Shown here: piece after piece, positions 17,386 through 24,836 of the stretch
Numbering within the stretch: position 1 is the stretch's first letter
How the letters are laid out: each line of letters opens with the position of its first letter
Source: DATBGZ01 sp963803115
GTDB lineage: Bacteria; Actinomycetota; Actinomycetes; Mycobacteriales; Micromonosporaceae
Direction of reading: 5' to 3'
Assembly (NCBI GenBank): GCA_963803115.1
Contig: CAWDLN010000006.1
Location: 372,001-436,000, forward strand
DNA: 64,000 bases
Translations under genes and position numbers: made by a program
The notes under the pieces: generated by a model
Databases searched by the model: none
What the model was told of the DNA's origin: nothing
Seen by the model: the letters and a program-made list of their open reading frames with translations, nothing else

Positions 17386-18513
17386 TCAGCTGGGTAGCTT
17401 GTCGGGGAGTAGACGCAGGATGCGGTCGTCGCTAGCGACCGGATCGCCGCGGCCGTCTCGGTTGGACGTCGTGACCCAGAGCGTGCCGTCGGGAGCGACC
17501 ACGACCGTGCGCAGTCGACCGTACTGGTCGGAGAGCAGTTGCTGCGCGCCCGTTCCGTCGAGGCCGATCCGGTAGAGCTTCGTCCCGCGCAGGCAGGCAA
17601 GGTAAGCCCGACCGTCGAAGATCGCCAGCCCACTTGGCGATGCGTCCGATGTGGACCACGTCGCGATCGGATTCACGAAGGCTGGGTTGTCGCCGGTGCC
17701 TTCGACCTCGGGCCAGCCGTAGTTCTTGCCAGCCTCGATCCGGTTCAGCTCGTCGTACCGGTTCTGACCGAACTCGGAGGCATAGAGCTGGCCGTCGGCG
17801 TCCCAGGCCAAGCCCTGCACGTTGCGATGACCGTACGAGTAGACCGGCGAGTCGCCGAACGGGTTGCCGGGGGCCGGCTTGCCTTCCGGCGTGATCCGGA
17901 GGATCTTCCCACCGAGCGCCGACCGGTTCTGAGCGTTACTGCGCTCGCCAGCGTCACCCGTACCGACGTAGAGCATTCCGTCCGGTCCGAACGCGATGCG
18001 ACCTCCATTGTGGTTGGAAGCCTTGGGTATACCGGTGAAAATGGGTTGCGGCGTGCCACCCAATCGCATCCGGACGATGCGGTTGTCGTTCGCCGCGGTG
18101 TAGTAGGCATACACCCAGCCATCCGTGGCGTACGTTGGCGAGACCGCGAGGCCGAGCAGCCCACCCTCGCCCGACGGGCGGGCGTCCGTGATGCGCTGAA
18201 CCTCGGTCACCCGGGTCGCCGCGGCGACATCGGCCGTGGTGCCCGGCGCGGGCGCGCGGACGCTGAGGATCCGGGCCGAGTCGCGCTCGCTCACGAGTGC
18301 CGTGCCGTCGGGCAGGAACGCGAGTCCCCACGGCACGGCGAGGTCGGACGCCAGGGTCTCCACGGCGGCGGCGGGAACGTCGACCGGTTCGCCCCGCGCC
18401 GACGGGTTGGTGAAGAGGAGCCCGAAGTGCCAGGCGATTCCGGCGCCGGTCCCGAGGAGGACCACCGCCAGCACCGCGACGATGCCGAGAACGCGACGCC
18501 GAGGGAGATTCAT
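17386..18513 (-). CDS. PQQ-dependent sugar dehydrogenase-like beta-propeller protein
   Basis: 375 residues. N-terminal membrane anchor or uncleaved signal (LGIVAVLAVVLLGTGAGIAW). The glucose/sorbosone dehydrogenase propeller follows: LAVPWGLAFLPDGTALVSER, GEGGLLGLAVSP, NHNGGRIAFGPDGMLYVGTGD, and YGHRNVQGLAWD. These are the conserved PQQ and calcium-binding surroundings of the family. Acts outside the membrane; natural sugar unknown. The start overlaps the preceding ybaK-like stop by ATGA. Confidence 0.9.
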   Translation of the reverse strand: MNLPRRRVLGIVAVLAVVLLGTGAGIAWHFGLLFTNPSARGEPVDVPAAAVETLASDLAVPWGLAFLPDGTALVSERDSARILSVRAPAPGTTADVAAATRVTEVQRITDARPSGEGGLLGLAVSPTYATDGWVYAYYTAANDNRIVRMRLGGTPQPIFTGIPKASNHNGGRIAFGPDGMLYVGTGDAGERSNAQNRSALGGKILRITPEGKPAPGNPFGDSPVYSYGHRNVQGLAWDADGQLYASEFGQNRYDELNRIEAGKNYGWPEVEGTGDNPAFVNPIATWSTSDASPSGLAIFDGRAYLACLRGTKLYRIGLDGTGAQQLLSDQYGRLRTVVVAPDGTLWVTTSNRDGRGDPVASDDRILRLLPDKLPS

Positions 18514-18986
18514 CCGGCTATCCTCGCCGTTACCGCGTCGGTGAGCCGGACCAGGTCTGCAGGGTTGAGCTCGACCTGCAGGCCACGGCGTCCAGCGCTG
18601 ACGTAGACGGTCTCGTATTCGGTGGCCGACAAATCCACCACCGTGGGTAGGCGCTTGCGCTGTCCCAGTGGACTGATCCCGCCGCGGACGTATCCAGTCG
18701 TCTTCTCTGCTACCCCGCGGTCGGCCATCGCTGCCCGCTTGCCACCAACGGCGGCAGCGAGTGCCTTGAGGTCGACGTCGCCAGTCACCGGCACGACCGC
18801 AACGGTGAGTGCACCGTCCACCTCGGTGACCAGCGTCTTGAACACCCGCCCCTGGACAATGCCAAGCACGTCGGCCACGGCGGCGCCATAGTTCGGTGTA
18901 TCCGAATCCACCACGTACGAGTGGAGTTGGTGCATGACCCGCTGCCGGGCCAGCAGCGTCGTCGCCGGGGTCGCCTGTCCTGCCAC
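18510..18986 (-). CDS. ybaK: YbaK/EbsC-type aminoacyl-tRNA deacylase
   Basis: Cys-tRNA(Pro)/mischarged-tRNA editing domain, 158 residues. VFKTLVTEVDGALTVAVVP has the conserved catalytic Lys region, followed by the GYVRGGISPLGQRKRLP loop with GGxSP, and Asp/Thr residues near the end. GTG 18986 (AGQATPATTLL) gives the standard length; the open frame starting at 19043 would add 19 residues inside the upstream gene. Part of a minus-strand run with the methyltransferase 11 bp upstream. Confidence 0.88.
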   Translation of the reverse strand: MAGQATPATTLLARQRVMHQLHSYVVDSDTPNYGAAVADVLGIVQGRVFKTLVTEVDGALTVAVVPVTGDVDLKALAAAVGGKRAAMADRGVAEKTTGYVRGGISPLGQRKRLPTVVDLSATEYETVYVSAGRRGLQVELNPADLVRLTDAVTARIAG

Positions 18987-18996
18987 GGTTGGCAGG

Positions 18997-20220
18997 TTAC
19001 CCGAGCGCGTGTCGGCGGCACAGCAGCGCGATCGGGCCGTCATCGACGCGTGTCAGTATCAGTGTCGCCGACTGCGAGCCGGCAAGGCGAAGGTCGCGGC
19101 GCAGGCGGTCCGGTTCGACCGCGACGCCCCGCTTGCGGATCTCGAGGATGCCGATGCGGTGTGCCCGCAGTGCCGACCGCAGGGACTTCAGGCCGTACGG
19201 CAACTCGGCGACGACCTCGAATCCAGTCCCGAATGGCGTCGCGGCTGGCTCCTCCGTGAAAACGTAGGCGATCCGCGGGTCGGCGAGCGTACCGCCGATC
19301 CCGGCCGCAAACTCGGCCACGAGACTTGCCCGGACGACCGCTCCGTCCGGGTCGTACACGTAGCGGCGCCTGGGGCCGACCGAGGCCTTCGCGGTCCCCG
19401 ATCCCGTCAGGACGTGTTCGCCGTCCCGTAACACGCTGGCCCGCCGTGGCGCCTCGGCCAGGGGCCCAAACCAGAGCGCGGCCTCCACCACGTCGCCGTC
19501 TACGCTGACCCACTCCGCCTCGGCGCCGTCAGGAATCAGCTGGTGGTCGATTCCAGGGGCCACCTTCAGTACGGTCGAGGGCACTTGTTCGGCCAGACCG
19601 ACCACAAAGGACCACGGTGGCGAGTAGGCGGCTGGCTCGAACAAACGGCGGCCACGGTCCGTGTCTCGCCTCGCCGGATCCGAGAAGATAGCGTCTACAT
19701 TAGACAGATCCACCATCCGGGCGTCGGCCCACCGCACCTCGACCGATCCCTGGTGCCCGACGGCGTCCACATTGGCCGCGGCGACCGCCGCCGTGACGGG
19801 ATCCGATTCGATCGCCAGGACCGTTAGCCCGGCCCGGGCGAAGGCGAGCGTGTCGGCACCGATACCGCAGCCGAGATCAGCCACGCGGACGACGCCAGCG
19901 GCGACGAGCCTCGCCGCGCGCCGGGCCGCGACCAACCCACGCGTCGCCTGTTCCAATCCAGGCCGCGTGAAGAACAGCCGTGGCGCGTCGGCTCCGAATT
20001 TGGACGCGGCTTGGATCCGCAAGCTCGCCTGGGTGAGGGCGGCGGCGGCGAGATCGGCCGGGAATCCCTTGCGGCGCATGGCGGTCGCCGCCGCGAGCGG
20101 ATCGGCGCGGCCGGCCGCGCCGACCAGCTCCGAGGCCGTGGCCAGCGCGCCCTGACCCGCCGGAGATAGCAGCCGATCGAGGATGTCGAGGTCCACGACC
20201 GCATTGTCGGTCAGGGGCAC
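18997..20220 (-). CDS. Class I SAM-dependent methyltransferase with THUMP-like C-terminus
   Basis: 407 residues. Helical N-terminal region (1-95), then a Rossmann methyltransferase with SAM loop VADLGCGIGADTLAFARAG, acidic IESD, and the SDPARR motif in place of a DPPY-type catalytic motif. The C-terminal SLRSALRAHRIGILEIRKRG matches the THUMP-like domain found behind such methyltransferases, suggesting an RNA substrate. GTG 20220 overlaps the upstream lipoprotein stop by 10 nt. Target base unknown. Confidence 0.88.
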   Translation of the reverse strand: MPLTDNAVVDLDILDRLLSPAGQGALATASELVGAAGRADPLAAATAMRRKGFPADLAAAALTQASLRIQAASKFGADAPRLFFTRPGLEQATRGLVAARRAARLVAAGVVRVADLGCGIGADTLAFARAGLTVLAIESDPVTAAVAAANVDAVGHQGSVEVRWADARMVDLSNVDAIFSDPARRDTDRGRRLFEPAAYSPPWSFVVGLAEQVPSTVLKVAPGIDHQLIPDGAEAEWVSVDGDVVEAALWFGPLAEAPRRASVLRDGEHVLTGSGTAKASVGPRRRYVYDPDGAVVRASLVAEFAAGIGGTLADPRIAYVFTEEPAATPFGTGFEVVAELPYGLKSLRSALRAHRIGILEIRKRGVAVEPDRLRRDLRLAGSQSATLILTRVDDGPIALLCRRHALG

Positions 20221-20963
20221 GCCGCCGCGGTGGCCGAGTGGCCGGTGATCGCGTGCTTGTTGCCTAGTGTTGCCACCGCGATGGTCAGCGTGTAGTCGAG
20301 CCCGTCGGCGTTGTACACCCTGACGTTGGCGAACCCGCTCGTGATGGTGGCGCAGGTCGAATACGTTTCCGGCGGTACGTAATGAGTGAAGTAGTCGACC
20401 TCCGTTTGGTTAGCGAGGGTCGCCATCCGCTTGGTGTTCGCGTTCCGCCATGCCTCGATGAAGGCCTTCACATACTCGACTGCGTTGTTGGAGTACGTGG
20501 TCAGGTCGAGCTTGACCTCGGTTGTCGCATGCGCCTTCCCGAGAAGCTGGTTATCCAGTCGCACGGTGACCGCGTCGCCATCGCCGTTGCGGAACTGGCA
20601 GTACGACGAGCCGGCCGCGCCCTGGCACTCGAGGTAAGCCCAGTTGGGCTCGATCGCTCCGGTCGATTGCAATTGGCTCAGGACCGTCGAGGTGACCAGG
20701 TCGCCGAGGCGGGTCAGCTGGTTTGACCGCCAGGCGAGCAACACCGCCTCGCCGTAGAGACGTGCCGTGCTCGGGAAGTCCGCGGATGCGGTCGGAGTCG
20801 CCGACGGCGTGCTCGCCGCGGTGGTTGGCGCCGCGGTGGGCGAGGCCGAGCCGGTGGGGCTCGCGGTCACCGGAGCGTTGTTCGTCGCGCACGCCGTGAG
20901 GCCGAGTAGTACGGTCGCGGCCAGCAGGCTGGAGAGCAGACGAGGAGGGCGCGCGACGGCCAT
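20211..20963 (-). CDS. Secreted lipoprotein of unknown function (copy 1)
   Basis: 250 residues. ATG 20963 has AGGAG 5-6 nt upstream. Signal peptide with lipobox LGLTAC, then a Thr/Ser/Ala/Pro-rich linker of about 45 residues. The folded part seems to hold two related repeats, each with a Tyr plus AW or EAWR helix and RM/RL-type segments followed by a Cys-bearing strand. It resembles the gene upstream (21054-21875) in layout and motifs, so the two look like a tandem duplication. Function unknown. Confidence 0.75.
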   Translation of the reverse strand: MAVARPPRLLSSLLAATVLLGLTACATNNAPVTASPTGSASPTAAPTTAASTPSATPTASADFPSTARLYGEAVLLAWRSNQLTRLGDLVTSTVLSQLQSTGAIEPNWAYLECQGAAGSSYCQFRNGDGDAVTVRLDNQLLGKAHATTEVKLDLTTYSNNAVEYVKAFIEAWRNANTKRMATLANQTEVDYFTHYVPPETYSTCATITSGFANVRVYNADGLDYTLTIAVATLGNKHAITGHSATAAACP

Positions 20964-21053
20964 CGGGGCTCCTGGTGACAAGGGTTCCCGGAGCGTAGAT
21001 CCAGTCGCTGCACGCCCGCTCGTCGAGTCGCCGATCCGTCAGCCGCATCCCGC

Positions 21054-21875
21054 CTAGACGTACCCGATGATGCCGTTCGGCTTACCAGCAGTGATCTTGG
21101 CCATGTCAACGATCAGGTACTGGCTCGGCAGCGTGGCTGTTCCACCGGTCTGGCGGAGTTCGACGCATGTCTTACTGGCATTGGGCGCGGGGCACGCCTG
21201 CGGACCATACGTTGTGATGCCCGCATTGACCGACGAGAATTTCGGCACGCCGTTGAAGTGGTTCGCGATGGCGGCGGACGACAACGACACCATCCTGGCG
21301 TAGTCACCGTTTTCCCAGGCAGAACCGAACGCAGACCCGTAACTTGCGCCGTCCTTGGCGAAGGTGTAGCCGTCGACCGTTACCGAGCTGACTGCTTCCT
21401 TCTTGCCGAGCTTGGCGGTCTCGATCGCGACCTGCGCTAAGTCGCCGGTCTGGTTGTAGTAGTGACAGTACTGAGTACTGCCGGATTGGCAGTGGGTGTT
21501 CGTCCACTGTCCGTTCTTGCTCTTGTAGTTCTGTTGCTGGACATATTGAGCCGTGTTGAGGCTCGACAGGTCCACGATTCGAGCGTCGTTGTTAGCGGCG
21601 ATCGCCTTGAGGATCTCCAGGCCGTAGTCCTTGGCGTTGTTCGGGTACGGGCTTGTCGTGGTTCCCCCGCCTCCGCCTCCGCCTGAGGTCGTTGTCGCGG
21701 TCGCGTCCGGCGTCGTTGTGGCCGAGGCGCTGGAGTCGCCGAGCTGGCCCTGAGCGGACGGTTCGCCAGTGGCGTTCGGGTTCGCGGCTCCGTCCTTACC
21801 GCAGGCAGCGAGTGCGAGCAGGCACGCGGCAGCAGCGGCGATGGCCGCGACGCGCCGGGATCGGGGCAGCGCCAT
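21054..21875 (-). CDS. Secreted lipoprotein of unknown function (copy 2)
   Basis: 273 residues. ATG 21875 with GAGGAGG 6 nt upstream. Lipobox LLALAACGKD, a low-complexity linker with seven Gly in a row, then two repeat halves: GLEILKAIAANNDARIVDLS and GSAFGSAWENGDYARMVSLS. Each half is followed by a Cys-containing strand pair (HCQSGSTQYCHYYNQTGDLA; the later one ends with TCVELRQTGG). The same plan occurs in the downstream lipoprotein. No enzyme motif; perhaps a ligand-binding NTF2-like fold, but that is a guess. Confidence 0.75.
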   Translation of the reverse strand: MALPRSRRVAAIAAAAACLLALAACGKDGAANPNATGEPSAQGQLGDSSASATTTPDATATTTSGGGGGGGTTTSPYPNNAKDYGLEILKAIAANNDARIVDLSSLNTAQYVQQQNYKSKNGQWTNTHCQSGSTQYCHYYNQTGDLAQVAIETAKLGKKEAVSSVTVDGYTFAKDGASYGSAFGSAWENGDYARMVSLSSAAIANHFNGVPKFSSVNAGITTYGPQACPAPNASKTCVELRQTGGTATLPSQYLIVDMAKITAGKPNGIIGYV

Positions 21876-22082
21876 CGGGATCCTCCTCGGGGCGGGCGTC
21901 GGGCATGACCCGACCGGTGTTGCCCCGAACGTAGGTGGCGCCCCTGAGCATTGACCGCCTTCGTCGGGAACCCGACGTGTCCCCGGAATCGGTGGTCATC
22001 GTTCGCCCCACGCGGACGCAACGCCGTACCAGCAGGAGATCGTCGCACAACAAATTGGGTGCGGCCGCAGCCGCAAGATCAT

Positions 22083-22144
22083 CCCAATTGGTCACCAACT
22101 GGGCACTTTTGAGCGTACGACTGCCCAGTTGGTGACCAACTGGG
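22083..22144. repeat. Two 21-bp palindromes, together an 18-bp-arm inverted repeat
   Basis: 22083-22103 and 22124-22144 are two copies of a palindrome of consensus CCCAGTTGGTSACCAACTGGG. The second is perfect apart from its centre; the first has one mismatch. Their centres are 41 bp apart, close to four helical turns. Because each is self-symmetric they also pair with each other as perfect 18-bp arms (22088-22105 with 22122-22139). The rest of the 320-bp gap (21876-22195) holds nothing else recognisable. Either an operator pair or a strong transcript hairpin 3' of the DUF1918 gene. Confidence 0.7.
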
Positions 22145-22195
22145 GACCCGGGGGCGGCGATGGTGGCCAACCGGCGGACGGGGCGTCCGGTCTAT

Positions 22196-22390
22196 TCAGC
22201 TTTTCTGCGTGGTGGTCTCGATGACACAGTCCGAGCCGGGGAAGACGAGGGTCTCGTGGCCGTCCGGAAACCGGACGAGGTAGGGAGGAGCGCCGTTCTG
22301 GCCCCGGACCTCGACAATCAGGGCGATCTTGTCAGGATCCCCCACGGTGTTGCTGTGCATGTGGAGTCTGTCGCCGATGGTTGCCTGCAT
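22196..22390 (-). CDS. DUF1918 domain protein
   Basis: 64 residues. Small beta-barrel-like protein with the DUF1918 pattern: VGDPDKIALIVEVRGQNGAP, then YLVRFPDGHETLVFPGSDC. ATG 22390 has AGAAGG about 8 nt upstream. It is divergent from groES. Function unknown; found singly across actinobacteria. Confidence 0.85.
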   Translation of the reverse strand: MQATIGDRLHMHSNTVGDPDKIALIVEVRGQNGAPPYLVRFPDGHETLVFPGSDCVIETTTQKS

Positions 22391-22465
22391 ACTTGAACCT
22401 TCTCGCATTCCACCCCACCCGCGCAGCCCATCCGCGAGTATGGGATTTCCAGGCGGGTGACTGTG

Positions 22466-22492
22466 TTGGCACTCTCCTTGACGGAGTGCTAG
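22466..22492 (+). promoter_or_regulatory. CIRCE element 1 (HrcA operator)
   Basis: TTGGCACTC-N9-GAGTGCTAG, one mismatch on each side of the CIRCE consensus TTAGCACTC-N9-GAGTGCTAA. It lies 150 bp upstream of groES, so the groESL operon is expected to be repressed by HrcA and induced by heat. Confidence 0.9.
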
Positions 22493-22512
22493 CCGCCGGC
22501 CTAACGTGTGCG

Positions 22513-22539
22513 TTAGCACTCTCGGGTTGAGGGTGCTAG
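22513..22539 (+). promoter_or_regulatory. CIRCE element 2 (HrcA operator)
   Basis: TTAGCACTC-N9-GGGTGCTAG. The left arm is perfect and the right arm has two changes. Its start is 47 bp downstream of element 1; paired CIRCE sites are usual before actinobacterial groES. Confidence 0.9.
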
Positions 22540-22641
22540 AGCCGGGCGGCGCCGGCACCCGCGACGACGGAGCCGCATGGCCATGTGAACGCAGAACGGC
22601 AAGGCAATCAGGCAATTCTGATACCCCAGGAGGGTATGACA

Positions 22642-22950
22642 GTGAGTACCGCGACCAAGGTTGCGATCAAGCCTCTCGAGGACCGCATCCTCGTCCAGGC
22701 GAACGAGGCGGAGACCACAACGGCATCGGGCCTGGTCATTCCGGACACCGCCAAAGAGAAGCCGCAGGAGGGGACGGTCATCGCCGTGGGCCCCGGTCGT
22801 TTCGACGACAAGGGCAACCGGGTCCCGATCGACGTGAAGGTCGGCGACACCGTTATCTACTCGAAGTACGGCGGCACCGAGGTCAAGTACGCGGGCGAGG
22901 AGTACCTGGTGCTCTCGGCCCGCGATGTCCTCGCGGTGATCGAGAAGTAA
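22642..22950 (+). CDS. groES: Co-chaperonin GroES
   Basis: Heptameric lid for GroEL, 102 residues from GTG 22642. That start has GGAGGG 7 nt upstream; ATG 22636, in frame, lies only 1-2 nt from it and is less likely, though it would add just Met-Thr. The family opening is KVAIKPLEDRILVQ, the mobile loop is EAETTTASGLVIPD, and the ending VLSARDVLAVIEK is typical. First gene of the CIRCE-controlled operon. Confidence 0.96.
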   Translation: MSTATKVAIKPLEDRILVQANEAETTTASGLVIPDTAKEKPQEGTVIAVGPGRFDDKGNRVPIDVKVGDTVIYSKYGGTEVKYAGEEYLVLSARDVLAVIEK

Positions 22951-23056
22951 TCGCCGAACTGGCCAAGCACGACCTGACGAAAGCTTCGACAAACGACGCC
23001 ATCGCCCTGGACCCGATCGCCGGGCCGGGGCGGTGGCGTGTGAAGGGACAACACAC

Positions 23057-24700
23057 ATGGCGAAGATCCTGAGCTTCTCGGACGACGCTCGGCACCGGCT
23101 CGAGCATGGTGTCAACGCGTTGGCCGACGCGGTCAAGGTCACGCTCGGCCCGCGCGGACGCAACGTCGTTCTCGACAAGAAGTTCGGCGCCCCGACGATC
23201 ACCAACGACGGCGTCACGATCGCCAAGGAGATCGAGCTCACCAACCCGTACGAAAACCTTGGCGCGCAGCTCGTCAAGGAGGTCGCCACCAAGACCAACG
23301 ATGTCGCCGGCGACGGAACCACGACCGCCACCGTGCTGGCTCAGGCCATGGTTCGCGAGGGCCTACGCAACGTGGCCGCCGGGGCCGACCCGATGAGCCT
23401 CAAGCGTGGCATCGATGCCGCAGCCGCGATGATCAGTGAGACGTTGCTCAGCAAGGCCGCCGAGGTCAAGAAGCGCCAGGACATCGCCCACGTGGCGACG
23501 ATCTCCGCGCAGGACACGGCCATTGGCGAGCTGATCGCGGAGGCGATGGAGCGCGTCGGTCGCGATGGCGTGATCACGGTCGAGGAGGGCTCGACGCTCA
23601 CCACTGAGCTCGATGTGACCGAGGGTATGCAGTTCGACAAGGGCTACATCTCGCCGTACTTCATCAGCGATGCTGAGGCCGGCGAGGCCGTCCTCGAGGA
23701 TGCGTACGTTCTGATCACTCCGCAGAAGATCAGCGCCATCGAGGACCTACTGCCGCTGTTGGAGCAGGTGCTCAAGGCCGGCAAGCCGCTGCTCATCATC
23801 GCGGAGGACGTCGACGGGCAGGCGTTGTCGACGCTGGTGGTCAACTCCATCCGCAAGACACTCAAGGTCTGCGCGGTGAAGGCCCCCGGCTTCGGCGATC
23901 GCCGAAAGGCGATGCTGCAGGACATGGCGGTGCTCACCGGCGGCGAGATGATCGCGCCGGAACTGGGTTACAAGCTCGAATCAGTGAACCTCGACCTGCT
24001 CGGTTCGGCCCGCCGCGTGGTGGTTACCAAGGAAAACGCGACCATTGTGGACGGTGGCGGCGACGCGTCAGAGGTGAAGGCGCGCGTCGAGCAGATCCGC
24101 AAGGAGATCGAGGCCTCCGACTCGGACTGGGACAAGGAGAAGCTCAACGAGCGACTGGCCAAGCTCTCCGGCGGTGTCGCGGTCATCAAGGTGGGCGCCG
24201 CGACCGAGGTCGAGATGAAGGAGCGCAAGCACCGCATCGAGGACGCGATCTCGGCCACCAAGGCCGCCGTCGAGGAGGGCGTGATCCCGGGCGGCGGGGC
24301 CACGCTGACCCAGGTCGCCTCGGTGCTCGCAAACGGCCTCGACCTCACCGGTGATGCGGCCACGGGCGTGTCGATCGTGCGCAAGGCGCTCGACGAGCCG
24401 CTGCGCTGGATCGCTCAGAACGCGGGGCTGGACGGCTACGTCGTCGTCGGCAAGGTGCGCGAGTCGAAGGCCGGCACTGGCCTGAACGCGGCCACCGGCG
24501 AGTATGTCGACCTTGCGAAGGCCGGCATCGTCGACCCAGTGAAGGTGACCCGCAGCGCGGTCTCCAACGCGGCCTCCATCGCGGGTCTGCTACTCACAAC
24601 CGAGGCGCTGATCGTGGAGAAGCCGAAGGCGCCTGAGCCGGCCGATGGTGGCCACGGCCATGGGCATGGCCACGGTCACCAGCACGGGCCGGGCTTCTAA
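23057..24700 (+). CDS. groEL1: Chaperonin GroEL1-type (His-rich C-terminus)
   Basis: 60-kDa chaperonin, 547 residues from ATG 23057 (the open frame starting at 23033 adds eight spurious residues). ATP-binding VTLGPRGRNVVLDKKFG and DGVTIAKEIEL, and the catalytic-region GDGTTTATVLAQ are intact. The tail is GHGHGHGHGHQHGPGF in place of the usual GGM repeat. A His-rich tail next to groES marks the actinobacterial GroEL1 class, usually the dispensable copy with a second GroEL2 elsewhere. The 106-bp gap to groES has no extra promoter that I recognise. Confidence 0.96.
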   Translation: MAKILSFSDDARHRLEHGVNALADAVKVTLGPRGRNVVLDKKFGAPTITNDGVTIAKEIELTNPYENLGAQLVKEVATKTNDVAGDGTTTATVLAQAMVREGLRNVAAGADPMSLKRGIDAAAAMISETLLSKAAEVKKRQDIAHVATISAQDTAIGELIAEAMERVGRDGVITVEEGSTLTTELDVTEGMQFDKGYISPYFISDAEAGEAVLEDAYVLITPQKISAIEDLLPLLEQVLKAGKPLLIIAEDVDGQALSTLVVNSIRKTLKVCAVKAPGFGDRRKAMLQDMAVLTGGEMIAPELGYKLESVNLDLLGSARRVVVTKENATIVDGGGDASEVKARVEQIRKEIEASDSDWDKEKLNERLAKLSGGVAVIKVGAATEVEMKERKHRIEDAISATKAAVEEGVIPGGGATLTQVASVLANGLDLTGDAATGVSIVRKALDEPLRWIAQNAGLDGYVVVGKVRESKAGTGLNAATGEYVDLAKAGIVDPVKVTRSAVSNAASIAGLLLTTEALIVEKPKAPEPADGGHGHGHGHGHQHGPGF

Positions 24701-24709
24701 GTCACACCG

Positions 24710-24753
24710 ACAGGCCACCTTCTCGTCCACAGCGGACGAGTAGGTGGCCCTGT
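24710..24753 (+). terminator. Terminator-like hairpin after groEL
   Basis: ACAGGCCACCTTCTCGTCC pairs with GGACGAGTAGGTGGCCCTGT across a 5-nt loop, with one mismatch and one bulge. It begins 10 nt after the groEL stop. There is no long T run, common in high-GC genomes. Confidence 0.75.
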
Positions 24754-24836
24754 CGTTACGATCAGCGAGCCTTACCAGTCCATGACGGATCGGTTCGGAT
24801 CTTGGCGGTGGCCCGGATGGTCAGCAGACTAGGACC

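Noticed and set aside
16652..17386. CRISPR-like repeats around the toxin-antitoxin operator
   Set aside because: Only three half-sites with unequal spacing; no array.
18987..19043. Longer N-terminus of the ybaK-like gene
   Set aside because: Would overlap the upstream methyltransferase by 47 nt and adds residues not seen in the family; GTG 18986 gives normal length.
22507..23072. Open frame covering the CIRCE region and groES
   Set aside because: Overlaps groES in another frame and has no family features.
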